The notes under the pieces were generated by a model. It saw only the letters and a program-made list of their open reading frames with translations. It was not told where the DNA came from and made no database searches. Made by a program: the position numbers and the translations under genes. A stretch of 64,000 nt of DNA from Salinispira pacifica. Its GTDB lineage: Bacteria > Spirochaetota > Spirochaetia > DSM-27196 > Salinispiraceae. Shown piece by piece: positions 43,194 through 51,678 of this stretch. How positions within the stretch are numbered: position 1 is the stretch's first letter; every line of letters starts with the position of its first letter. The stretch lies in NCBI RefSeq assembly GCF_000507245.1, contig NC_023035.1:1403501-1467500 (forward strand), read 5' to 3'.

Positions 43194-43967
43194 CTATTGC
43201 TGAATATTGAAGAGTCTGCAGGCATTGTCGTAGCTGGTTTGCGAGAAATCCTCTACAGACATATCCCGGAGATCCGCCAGGAATTCGGCGGTGCTGTGCA
43301 GATAGCTTGGCTTATTTCGCTTTCCCCGGTAGGCTGCAGGCACCATAAACGGACTCTCGGATTCGATTACCATTCGGTCCAGAGGAATGTTTTTCGCCGT
43401 TTCATGGAGGTTTCGGGCATTCTTGTAGGTCACATTCCCTGCAAATGAGATATAGAGGTTCAGTTCAAGCGCTTTTTTTGCAAATTCCCAATCCTCACCA
43501 TAGCAATGGAGAATTCCTCCCCGGCTGGGAATCCGCTCACGGAGGATATCCAGAATATCGCTACCCGCATCCCGGTTATGAATGATCACCGGAAGGTCGA
43601 GTTTTTCGGCGATTTCCAGCTGACGGATAAAAAGCTCCACCTGGCTGTCCTTGTCGCCGAATTTTCGGTAATAATCCAGGCCGGTTTCACCGATGGCAAC
43701 CACCTTATCCATGGCTGCACCCTGATCAATCTTTGACTCCCAGTCCAGACCGGGGTTTTGTACTTCGGATGGAGAGACTCCCACCGCATAATATACATTG
43801 TTGGCAGTTTTCAGATTTTCATATACGGCAAAGAAATCATGCAGGTTGTTGCAAATGCTGATAATACCGTCCACATTTGACTGTCGGGCTTCCTGAGTAA
43901 TAATAAGTTGTTCGATCGGGTCTTCATGAATCAACCCGATGTGGGCGTGAGTATCAAATAGCTTCAT
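43194..43967 (-). CDS. tatD: TatD-family metal-dependent hydrolase
   Basis: 257 residues. TIM-barrel hydrolase with the metal ligands DTHAHIG (N-terminus), GETGLDYY, IIHNRDA and HCYG. The final motif, normally ETDSPYL, reads ESESPFM here, with Glu in place of the usual Asp. YRGKRNKP is also conserved. TatD proteins are 3'-5' exonucleases or deoxyribonucleases. It has its own promoter at 44025-44053 and lies upstream of, and on the same strand as, purF, with 269 bases between. Confidence 0.9.
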   Translation of the reverse strand: MKLFDTHAHIGLIHEDPIEQLIITQEARQSNVDGIISICNNLHDFFAVYENLKTANNVYYAVGVSPSEVQNPGLDWESKIDQGAAMDKVVAIGETGLDYYRKFGDKDSQVELFIRQLEIAEKLDLPVIIHNRDAGSDILDILRERIPSRGGILHCYGEDWEFAKKALELNLYISFAGNVTYKNARNLHETAKNIPLDRMVIESESPFMVPAAYRGKRNKPSYLHSTAEFLADLRDMSVEDFSQTSYDNACRLFNIQQ

Positions 43968-44024
43968 AATTGGTTTTTTCCATTGAGAAAAGATATATCT
44001 GCGTTACATTGCAGTCAGATTAAA

Positions 44025-44053
44025 AAAATATCACGCTAAGGGACAAAGGTCAA
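44025..44053 (-). promoter_or_regulatory. Promoter for tatD
   Basis: On the minus strand TTGACC (44053-44048), 17-base spacer, TATTTT (44030-44025); the same boxes as the grpE promoter. The leader is about 50 bases. Confidence 0.65.
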
Positions 44054-44085
44054 CTAATTCTCAATGTTCCTGCGTACTTTACTGT

Positions 44086-44115
44086 TTGACAAAATATGAA
44101 GAAACATGCTATTTT
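44086..44115 (+). promoter_or_regulatory. Promoter for the M23 peptidase-bactofilin operon
   Basis: TTGACA (44086-44091), 18-base spacer, TATTTT (44110-44115) preceded by TGC, an extended -10. It diverges from the tatD promoter, with 32 bases between the two -35 boxes. Confidence 0.65.
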
Positions 44116-44329
44116 TTTAACTGTTAACAAATTGGGGAAAAGCTGTTTATGAATGCCCTGATCCCCAGATTATTGCAGTTTCTTGCGTTCTGGGCAATAT
44201 GCAATCCGGCAGGGGTTAACTTTCGGCACAATACGCCGATATTATTACAGTAACCGTGACAGGGGTATGCCTGAAAAATAACCGGCATGGTTACCCCCTT
44301 TGAGTAATGTGGAGGCAGCAAAGCAAATT
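44116..44329 (+). other. About 200-base untranslated leader of the M23 peptidase gene
   Basis: No gene in this stretch. It starts with a TTAACTGTTAA palindrome and ends with a bulged hairpin (GGGGTATGCC near 44259 with GGCA...TACCCC near 44298) just before the start region. I do not recognise a riboswitch class. Confidence 0.4.
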
Positions 44330-45340
44330 ATGCGCTCGGACAGCAAGAATCGAAAGCCTGTATTTTCAAACATCAAAGCATTTTTCCGTAAATCCTCTGC
44401 ATTCGTCAAATCTCTGGTGAAACAGAAATTCACCGTCATGTTCATCCCTCATTCAGAGAAAAAGGTAGTGAATTTTCAGGTGAGTACCATTCTGCTCGCA
44501 TTTGTAGCTGCGATTCTTCTGGGTATGGTTGGCGGGTTCTTTTATATGACAACCGTGTATGCAGGCTCGGAACAGGTAATCAGTGAGCAGGAAGATGATC
44601 TTGTAGTTACCCAGGGTAACCTGGATACCGTGCTGGATGAAGTGAATGATCTGGTAAAGGTTTACGAAATTTTTGAGAATGCCATGTCGGGAACCCTGAA
44701 TGAACTGGGAGTCTCCAATGTAATGGAAGGCGGCATCAGCGGTTCAGGAGACCTCTCATCAATCAGCGATCTTCAGGAGATCAATAACGGCGAGGTCCGG
44801 GAAATTTACGATCTGCGAAGGCTCAGAGAATCCATCTCTGATGCCGTAGGTCCTCTTGAAAATATTTCCTTCGGTCTGGAAGTGCGAAAAGAAGTTTTAG
44901 CAAATCTGCCCACCCTGTGGCCGGTTGCCGGAGGTCGATCTGCGGTAACCATGGAGTTCGGACCGAATATCCATCCGATTAATGGAAACTGGTATCTCCA
45001 CAAGGGAATCGACATAGCAGGCCCCATGGGACTGCCTATACAGGCTGCGGCCAACGGCAGAGTTGTAGAATCCGGGGTGAACAATATCTCAGGCTACGGA
45101 AACTATGTGGTAATTGAGCATAAATACGGATTTAAAACCCGCTACAGCCATATGGGAAGCCGTCTGGTTGAAGAAGGGGATATTGTATCCCAGGGAGACA
45201 GGATCGGAACCCTGGGCAGCACCGGTAAATCATCGGGGCCTCACCTTGACTTTCAGATTATGCTTGGAACCGAAGTTCTTGACCCCGCAAGCTTCCTGAA
45301 AATTCAGAATACATTTGAACGCTGGGAAGGTAACCGCTGA
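44330..45340 (+). CDS. Membrane-bound M23 (LytM-type) peptidase paired with a bactofilin
   Basis: 336 residues from ATG 44330 (GGAGG at 44311 is rather far, 14 bases; TTG 44300 is the alternative). Cytoplasmic N-terminus (about 1-52) with QKFTVMFIPHSEKKVVNFQ, a motif known from bactofilin-binding peptidases; membrane helix about 55-76; coiled region about 85-185; M23 domain about 200-325. Zinc and catalytic residues: H224 and D228 (HKGID), H274 (YSHM), H305 in GPHLDFQI. The second His of HxH is Asp307. It may still bind zinc or be a non-catalytic activator. Its stop overlaps the bactofilin start. Confidence 0.88.
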   Translation: MRSDSKNRKPVFSNIKAFFRKSSAFVKSLVKQKFTVMFIPHSEKKVVNFQVSTILLAFVAAILLGMVGGFFYMTTVYAGSEQVISEQEDDLVVTQGNLDTVLDEVNDLVKVYEIFENAMSGTLNELGVSNVMEGGISGSGDLSSISDLQEINNGEVREIYDLRRLRESISDAVGPLENISFGLEVRKEVLANLPTLWPVAGGRSAVTMEFGPNIHPINGNWYLHKGIDIAGPMGLPIQAAANGRVVESGVNNISGYGNYVVIEHKYGFKTRYSHMGSRLVEEGDIVSQGDRIGTLGSTGKSSGPHLDFQIMLGTEVLDPASFLKIQNTFERWEGNR

Positions 45341-45867
45341 TGGAGCGGTTTCCCGAAGAACAATACGTAAACTCTCTCATCGGTTTCGGCAGCAGGTTTA
45401 AAGGCGACATTGAAATAGACGGGCTGTTCAGGATCGACGGTGATTTTTCCGGTTCTGTTAAAACCGAGGGAAAGGTGCTTATCGGCAGTCGGGGCAGGGC
45501 GGACTGCAGCATTAATGCCAGAGTTGTTGTCATCGGCGGAATTTTCCGGGGCACGGTGTATGCCCAGGAAAAAATTATCGTTCTCGCTTCGGCTGTTGTT
45601 ATCGGAAATCTCTATACGCCACGGCTGATCGCCGAGGAAGGGGTGCTGATTAACGGGTCACTGGTGGTAACCGGGAAGAAAGCCGGCCGGAAAAACGTGG
45701 TTCAGCCCCGAAGTAACGGTCTTGATTCCTCTGAAGGATCAGATTCTCCAGGAAAAGAGCAGACCAGGGGTATTGAAGCGGCACGGCCCGGGGGACTTTT
45801 CCGCATCGGCAGAAAGCGCAGGCAGCCATCCGCCTCCGAAGAAAACACAGGCTCCAGAACTTCCTGA
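45340..45867 (+). CDS. Bactofilin (first copy)
   Basis: 175 residues. The central beta-helix (about 10-115) has bactofilin repeats: GSRFKGDIEIDGLFRIDGDFSG, GKVLIGSRGRADCSINARVVVIGGIFRGTVYAQEKI, VVIGNLYTPRLIAEEGVLING. It is flanked by a short N-terminal tail and a basic Ser/Arg-rich C-terminal tail (about 120-175). Bactofilins polymerise without nucleotide into filaments that place wall enzymes. It overlaps the M23 gene by one base (TGATG), so co-assembly is likely. Confidence 0.93.
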   Translation: MERFPEEQYVNSLIGFGSRFKGDIEIDGLFRIDGDFSGSVKTEGKVLIGSRGRADCSINARVVVIGGIFRGTVYAQEKIIVLASAVVIGNLYTPRLIAEEGVLINGSLVVTGKKAGRKNVVQPRSNGLDSSEGSDSPGKEQTRGIEAARPGGLFRIGRKRRQPSASEENTGSRTS

Positions 45868-45880
45868 TCAGGGGGTATCA

Positions 45881-46387
45881 ATGGATCGCATAGATGGAAC
45901 CGGAGGGTTCCTGTTTCGTCCGGATCATCCTCTTCCGGAAAAGAAGAAAAAAACCAATTCCGCCAAAAAACCATCCAGAGGCATGTTCGGTAAGTTGCTT
46001 TCCAAAACCGAAGTGAGCGAATCCGAGTTTTCAACACTTCCCGGTACTCCAATTGAGAGTGACGATCAGTTGCGGGAAATAATTGACACCATTCACAGCA
46101 CAGGTGAACAGATTCTGAAATATCCCGGTCCGGATACCCTGGCGCGCTACCGCCAGGCGGTGGGAGATTTTATCCGACATGTGAGTAGCAATGCCTATCA
46201 GGTGGATGAGCAGATTTCCCGCCGGGATGTTCTGAACCAGAAAAAATACAGCATCATTCGAATAGTGAACGAGAAGCTGGAGAAGCTTTCCCGCTCTGTT
46301 CTCTCATCTCAAAACAGGCAGATGGATATGCTTGGCGGGATGGAGGAAATTCAGGGACTCCTGGTGGATCTGCTCCACGTAAGCTGA
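45881..46387 (+). CDS. yaaR: YaaR-family protein (DUF327)
   Basis: 168 residues from ATG 45881 (AGGGGG site). A basic, Lys-rich N-terminal tail (about 15-45), then the helical YaaR core: DQLREIIDTIHSTGEQILKYPGPDTLARYRQAVGDFIRHVSSNAYQ (written here as a motif region, about 67-110) and KKYSIIRIVNEKLEKL. Function unknown; found beside yaaT in Firmicutes and with bactofilin genes in spirochaetes. It follows the bactofilin by 13 bases. Confidence 0.82.
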   Translation: MDRIDGTGGFLFRPDHPLPEKKKKTNSAKKPSRGMFGKLLSKTEVSESEFSTLPGTPIESDDQLREIIDTIHSTGEQILKYPGPDTLARYRQAVGDFIRHVSSNAYQVDEQISRRDVLNQKKYSIIRIVNEKLEKLSRSVLSSQNRQMDMLGGMEEIQGLLVDLLHVS

Positions 46388-46559
46388 CTAAATAACTCAT
46401 AAAAAACTCCAAAAGAAAAGCTGTTACAAAAACCTTCATATTTTTTCCAAATTGGGGTAGTATGGTAGTTGGAACGAGATATTCTGCTCCGGTACCTGAA
46501 ATAATTCGGAGCATTCATTGTCTCATGAAACCAGACTAACCCCGTACGGGAGAAAATAT

Positions 46560-47504
46560 ATGAGTTGTACACCCTCTCAGGAATTTACGGACAACGAAAA
46601 GCTGTTGTCGGAGAATAGATACGAATATGTTGCATTGAAGGTCCTTCATACCAATGATGTACAGTATTGCAGGAATAGCGCTGAGGTCAAAACCGGATCC
46701 CATTACATAATACCCACCAAATATGGCCCGGACCTGGCCCTTGCCATCGGCTCCACCGACAGCTGTGTTAACTGCAGTCTGAACGGTTCCAAGGAAAACG
46801 GCGAGAACGGCGACGGACCCCGGCTTATAGAAATTATAGAAGAAGCAGGACCTGAGGATATGGAAGCATATTCCCAAAACCTGGAACGGTCCAAAGAAGC
46901 GTTTCAGATTACCCAGGAACTTATCGGGCATCATAATCTCAACATGAAGCTTGTACGGATACACTTTGTGCTCCGTGAGAGCAGAATTGTATTTTTCTTC
47001 ACTTCCGAGAAGAGGGTTGATTTTCGTGCTCTGGTGAGGGACTTGGTAAGTCATTTTCGTGCCCGCATAGAGTTGAGGCAGATCGGAGTCAGGGACGAAG
47101 CCCGAATGGTTGGCGGCCGGGGAGTATGCGGCCGGGCTCTGTGCTGTAACGCCATCGGGGAAAATCTTGAACCTGTCTCAATAAAAATGGCGAAGACCCA
47201 GAAGCTCAGCCTCAATTCCCAGAAAATATCCGGACCCTGCGGACGACTGCTTTGCTGTCTTGCATTCGAGTACAAAACCTATCAGAAAGAGCAGGAAGGA
47301 TTTCCCAGGGAAGGGCAGTGGCTTGAGCTGAAGCCTGGAGAGAAGGTAAGAATCTCAGAGGTAAACATCCTCAGCAAAAAGGTCTGCGCATACTCAAAAG
47401 ACGGGGTTCGAATGGAATTTCCCGGGGAAGATATACAGTATACCAGAGGGGAAAACCTCTGGCGCTATCATGCCCCGGAAATAGAACCTGAAGATCTTTT
47501 GTAA
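46560..47504 (+). CDS. yaaT: PSP1/YaaT-family protein
   Basis: 315 residues from ATG 46560 (GGGAGA); an upstream in-frame start at 46518 lacks a ribosome site. PSP1 domain (about 90-200) with RIVFFFTSEKRVDFRALVRDL. Cys-rich: CVNCS (about 74-78), GVCGRALCC and GPCGRLLCC (about 195-235), matching the iron-sulfur-binding Cys of B. subtilis YaaT. There, YaaT with YlbF and YmcA steers RNase Y in mRNA processing; those partners are not in this window but rny is. It is 172 bases past yaaR. Confidence 0.88.
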   Translation: MSCTPSQEFTDNEKLLSENRYEYVALKVLHTNDVQYCRNSAEVKTGSHYIIPTKYGPDLALAIGSTDSCVNCSLNGSKENGENGDGPRLIEIIEEAGPEDMEAYSQNLERSKEAFQITQELIGHHNLNMKLVRIHFVLRESRIVFFFTSEKRVDFRALVRDLVSHFRARIELRQIGVRDEARMVGGRGVCGRALCCNAIGENLEPVSIKMAKTQKLSLNSQKISGPCGRLLCCLAFEYKTYQKEQEGFPREGQWLELKPGEKVRISEVNILSKKVCAYSKDGVRMEFPGEDIQYTRGENLWRYHAPEIEPEDLL

Positions 47505-47511
47505 ACCTCAG

Positions 47512-47646
47512 ACAGTGCACGGAAGCTTGTGAAAAATATATCTTTCGAAAAATTCGACCGTACTGATGGTGTCGAGTATTTTTCAGGCACCAAATGTGTT
47601 GGTTTTTATTGGAAAAAATGGTGCTTCACAAGCTTTGGTGCACTGT
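47512..47646. repeat. 135-bp nested inverted repeat with internal terminator between convergent genes
   Basis: Outer arms of 22 bases (47512-47533 and 47625-47646) pair with two mismatches. Inside, TCGAC (47554-47558) pairs with GTCGA (47571-47575), with an A run before and a T run after, which makes a terminator usable from both strands. No target-site duplication is seen at the edges. It may be a small non-autonomous element or a two-way terminator. Confidence 0.75.
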
Positions 47647-47653
47647 ATTAACG

Positions 47654-49846
47654 TCACGAAGCCGGTGTACCGTCACGTTTGAATTGAAGCTGCTGCAGGT
47701 TGAAATACAACCCGTTTTTCTTCATCAACTGTTCATGGGTGCCGGATTCAGCCACTTTTCCCTGGTGCAGAACCACGATGTTATCCGCATCCATGATTGT
47801 TGAAAGGCGGTGGGCAATGACAATGGAGGTTCTGCCTGTCATCAGCGTTTCCATTGCATGCTGGATTTTCCGCTCTGTTTCTGTATCAATATTCGCCGTA
47901 GCCTCATCCATAATAATAATTTTCGGATCCTGAAGCAGCAGTCTGGCAAAAGACAAGAGCTGCAGCTGACCGCTGGAAAAATTCTCCCCGCTCTCTGACA
48001 CCATGGTATCCAGCCCCTTGGGCAGTCGCCGAATAAAATCGCCGGCCTGTACCGTATCCAGTACTTCAAAAACCCGTTCATCCGGGAGTTTTTTTCCCAG
48101 CAGCAGATTCTCCCGGAGACTCATGTGAAACAGGGTGACATCCTGCTGAACCGGCTGAACAATGGTCCGCAGACGATGGAGGGGAATTTGTTTTACATCC
48201 ATGCCGTCGATGTATATTGTTCCCTTCTGGATCTCCCAGAGTCGGGAGAGCACATTGGCGATGGTGGTTTTCCCTGAACCGGTATACCCCACCAGTGCAA
48301 TTCGCTGCCCCGGCGACCCGCTGAAGCTGATTCCTTGTAAAACCGGTTCTCCGGGATTGTATGAGAAATGCACATCCCTGAACTCTATTGAACCCTTTAC
48401 CTGTTCCTTTTCTGGAACCTGGAAGCTTCCATCGTTTTCTTCAATGGTCTGCTGCTCAAGGTGTTTCTCATCCAGCAAAGAAAATACCCGTTCGCTCCCT
48501 GCCATGGCAGATTGGATGAGGGTGAATTTCTCAGCCATATCCCGTACCGGCTGATAAAAGCGCTGTATCAAATTGATAAATGCAATGAGAACTCCCAGGC
48601 TCACCAGCCCTGAAAGCAGCTGATGAGCGCCGGCGAACAGCACCAGAGCAATGGACATGGTGGAGAGAAAGTCCACTACCGGCCGAAACACTGTGAAAAC
48701 GTACAGTTCGCTGAGATTCGCCTTGAAAAGCTGGTAATTTCGCCTGGTAAATTCCCTGATAGTCTCTGTTTCCCGGGCAAATACCTGCACCAGACTCACC
48801 CCTCCCAGATGTTCGGAGATATAGGCGTTTACCGAGCTGACCCACTTTCTGACCTTCCGGTAGGCACTTCGTGCTTTGTGTCTGAAGAATAGAAGCAGGA
48901 GGGCCACCGGCGGCAGTATGGCCAGGGATATCAGTCCCAGTTGAACATCCAGGAGAAAGAGAGTGATCATCACCCCAGCCATCATAATCACATCGGAAAT
49001 AATGGAGGTGAGAACATTGGTGAACAGCTCATTAATGGTTTCAACATCGCTGGAAACCCTGGTTACCAGTTTTCCCACCTGCTGATTCTGCAGGAAGCGG
49101 AGATCCTGATGAATGGTCTGATGATACAGCTGTACGCGCAAGTCCTTCATCACATTCTGACCTGCCAGAGCCATGAAAAAGATCTGCAGAAAACTGGAAA
49201 TCAGAACAAGGATCAGAATTCCCAGGTACAGCAGCGCCTTGTTCCGAATCCCTCTCCAGTCAGCCGCCCGCAGTTCCCGTTTGAGTTCCCGGTCCAGCTC
49301 ACGGTATGCCGAATCCTGAATTGCCGCATATTGATCATTATACAATAGACGCGGGTATTCGGTATTTGGCGCGTCAGGAAGACTTCTCTCTATCTTTTGC
49401 AGCAGCGAGTCAGCCGGTACTGGAGCACCCGGAGAGGAAGGGTCCGGAGACGGAACGGACAATGACCGAGGGGCAGCTGCTTCCTGTGTCCTGGATATAA
49501 GATAATAGGCCGGAGGATTCGTATCTTTTCCCCGGAAGTATCTGCCGGCGTAGCGCTGTGAGTAAAATCGGAGTCCATTCAGTTCAACCCAGTTATCATC
49601 AATTCTGGGATCCACTTCCCGGATTCCCTCCAGATCGGAGGCTTCCCCGGGCAGCCATCCGGGCTGAAGGTTATTGTCCACCGCCCGTTGAATAATCACC
49701 GGCATGCTGAGCTGGCCCAGGGTGGTCAGCACAATAAAAAACATGCTCAGATAGGTCTGCCAGCTGTACCGTCGCATGTATTGAAAAAGACGCAGTACCA
49801 AACCCTTCTGAAAACCGGTAAACTCCATTTCTTCGTGGCTGATCAT
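47654..49846 (-). CDS. ABC exporter half-transporter (canonical ATP site)
   Basis: 730 residues. An exporter membrane domain (about 20-470), then the nucleotide-binding domain (about 495-725): Walker A GYTGSGKTT, signature FSSGQLQLLSFARLL (SSGQ rather than SGGQ), Walker B IIMDEATANID with the catalytic Glu, and H-loop AHRLST. The loop between helices 1 and 2 (about 55-195) is unusually long, about 140 residues, Pro/Ser-rich and probably extracytoplasmic. It overlaps its partner by four bases and has GGAGG. Substrate unknown; lipids or drugs are typical. Confidence 0.92.
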   Translation of the reverse strand: MISHEEMEFTGFQKGLVLRLFQYMRRYSWQTYLSMFFIVLTTLGQLSMPVIIQRAVDNNLQPGWLPGEASDLEGIREVDPRIDDNWVELNGLRFYSQRYAGRYFRGKDTNPPAYYLISRTQEAAAPRSLSVPSPDPSSPGAPVPADSLLQKIERSLPDAPNTEYPRLLYNDQYAAIQDSAYRELDRELKRELRAADWRGIRNKALLYLGILILVLISSFLQIFFMALAGQNVMKDLRVQLYHQTIHQDLRFLQNQQVGKLVTRVSSDVETINELFTNVLTSIISDVIMMAGVMITLFLLDVQLGLISLAILPPVALLLLFFRHKARSAYRKVRKWVSSVNAYISEHLGGVSLVQVFARETETIREFTRRNYQLFKANLSELYVFTVFRPVVDFLSTMSIALVLFAGAHQLLSGLVSLGVLIAFINLIQRFYQPVRDMAEKFTLIQSAMAGSERVFSLLDEKHLEQQTIEENDGSFQVPEKEQVKGSIEFRDVHFSYNPGEPVLQGISFSGSPGQRIALVGYTGSGKTTIANVLSRLWEIQKGTIYIDGMDVKQIPLHRLRTIVQPVQQDVTLFHMSLRENLLLGKKLPDERVFEVLDTVQAGDFIRRLPKGLDTMVSESGENFSSGQLQLLSFARLLLQDPKIIIMDEATANIDTETERKIQHAMETLMTGRTSIVIAHRLSTIMDADNIVVLHQGKVAESGTHEQLMKKNGLYFNLQQLQFKRDGTPAS

Positions 49847-51579
49847 GCTGATACCTCCGGGCTGAGCTGCTGGATTCTGGCAATGTTCCGGTAGTATCCC
49901 GGTTGTGCGGCAAGTGTCTCGTGAGTCCCCTCCTGGCTCACCGTTCCGTTCTCCAGAACAATGATATGATCGCAGTGCTTCAAGGTGGAAATTCGGTTGC
50001 TTGCAATCACTGCACTCCGGGATTTTATCTGCTCCAGAAGGGAGGTGAGAATTCGCTCTTCCGTTTCTGCGTCCACTGCACTCAGGGGGTCATCAAGCAG
50101 AAGCATGGGAGGGGAGAGGGCCAGGGCCCGGGCCAGGCTGGTGCGCTGTTTCTGTCCGCCTGATATGGTAATGCCCTTTTCCCCCACCACGGTATCCCAG
50201 CCCTGGGGGAACTGGGGCAGATCCCGGTCCAGGCTGGATGCCCGGACCAGTTCCTCAAGCCGCCGGTCTTCCAGGGACTCCACGCCGAAGGCAAGATTGT
50301 CCCGTATGCTGGCGGAAAACAGGAAGCTTCGTTGGGGTACAAATCCAAAATACTTTCGCAGATGTCCCAGATCAATATTTCGGATATCGTTTCCGTTGAT
50401 CAGAATACGTCCGTGGTCAAACTCGGTGAGCCGGGGCAATAAATGAATGAGGGTGGTTTTCCCGCTGCCAACCGGTCCGGTTATTCCCACCAGACTCCCG
50501 GGTTTCAGGCTGATATTAATGTCAGAGAGAATGTCTCCCTGTTCCCTGCGGACGCTCACATGTTCGAACCTGATTTCTCCGTTAAGATCTGGCGAAGGGC
50601 GGCTGATTGCAGGATCTATCCGGGGCTTTTTTGCCATGACGGTATTGATGCGTCCGAGACTTGCCGCCCCCCGCTGTATGAGGTTCACCGTAAAGCCCGC
50701 CCCAAGCATGGGCCATATCAGCATCTGCAGATAGCTGAGGGTGGCAACCAGTTGACCGTGGGTGATATCAGTCTGAATCACCTGCTGCCCGCCCACCAGC
50801 AGGAGAATCATAATGGTCAGCCCGGAAAGAAACATCACAATCGGGAAAAATATACCATTCACCGACACAAGACGCATGTTTCTGCTGCGGTAATCATCGT
50901 TCAGCACGGCGAACTTCCGCAGGAAAAACCGCTCCTTCACAAAGGACTTGATAACCCGTATTCCGGTAAAGGTCGCCTGGCTGTGTCCGCTCATATTTGA
51001 GAATCCTTCCTGCACCTTTTTGAACAACGGACCGATCAGCCGTCCGAAAAATATAAGAAGAATAGTGATGGCCGGAAGGGGAATGATGGTATATGCGGCA
51101 AGTTCAGGCGTCTGGCTGAACATTATTATGAGAATGGATACGGTCAGGAAAATTCCGTCGAAGGCTGCAACCAGAGCCATGCTTGCAGCCCGCCTGATAG
51201 TTTGCATATCGTTAGTGGCCCGGGCCATCAGATCCCCGATGCCATACTCCTCATAGAACGCTGTATCCAGATTCATGAGGTGGGTGAACAAATCCCTCCG
51301 CAGGTCGGTCTCGATTTTTCTGGCCGGGGTACCCAGAAAGTATCTCCATCCCAGTCTTCCGGCTGCGATCACCAGGGATGTAAGGAACATATGGAAAATA
51401 ATCCGGCCGATATCCTCCATCACGAAATTCATGTCAGCAAAACTGTCCACAGCCTGTCGGATGAACTGGGGGATCAGCAGCTGAAATCCGCTGGTGATCA
51501 CCAGGCTGATGATGCCCAGGAGATACCAATGGCGGAAGGGTTTCATATATTTAAACAGTGTACGGTATTCCTTCAGCAA
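49843..51579 (-). CDS. ABC exporter half-transporter (degenerate ATP site)
   Basis: 578 residues from TTG 51579 (AAGGA upstream). Six-helix exporter domain (about 15-310) and nucleotide-binding domain (about 335-570): Walker A GPVGSGKTT, signature ISGGQKQRTSLARAL, Walker B LLLDDPLSAVD with Asp in place of the catalytic Glu, and SNRIST in place of the H-loop's AHRxST, so the switch His is Asn. Both changes mark the degenerate partner of heterodimeric exporters such as TM287/288. First gene of the pair. Confidence 0.92.
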   Translation of the reverse strand: MLKEYRTLFKYMKPFRHWYLLGIISLVITSGFQLLIPQFIRQAVDSFADMNFVMEDIGRIIFHMFLTSLVIAAGRLGWRYFLGTPARKIETDLRRDLFTHLMNLDTAFYEEYGIGDLMARATNDMQTIRRAASMALVAAFDGIFLTVSILIIMFSQTPELAAYTIIPLPAITILLIFFGRLIGPLFKKVQEGFSNMSGHSQATFTGIRVIKSFVKERFFLRKFAVLNDDYRSRNMRLVSVNGIFFPIVMFLSGLTIMILLLVGGQQVIQTDITHGQLVATLSYLQMLIWPMLGAGFTVNLIQRGAASLGRINTVMAKKPRIDPAISRPSPDLNGEIRFEHVSVRREQGDILSDINISLKPGSLVGITGPVGSGKTTLIHLLPRLTEFDHGRILINGNDIRNIDLGHLRKYFGFVPQRSFLFSASIRDNLAFGVESLEDRRLEELVRASSLDRDLPQFPQGWDTVVGEKGITISGGQKQRTSLARALALSPPMLLLDDPLSAVDAETEERILTSLLEQIKSRSAVIASNRISTLKHCDHIIVLENGTVSQEGTHETLAAQPGYYRNIARIQQLSPEVSA

Positions 51580-51678
51580 TGTATGTCCTTATATTAAGTT
51601 GGATATTGTACATCAGCGGTGAAACAGGCGGTCTTCACCGGGATGATGTCGAATTTGCAGATGTAGCCTGCCCTGAAT

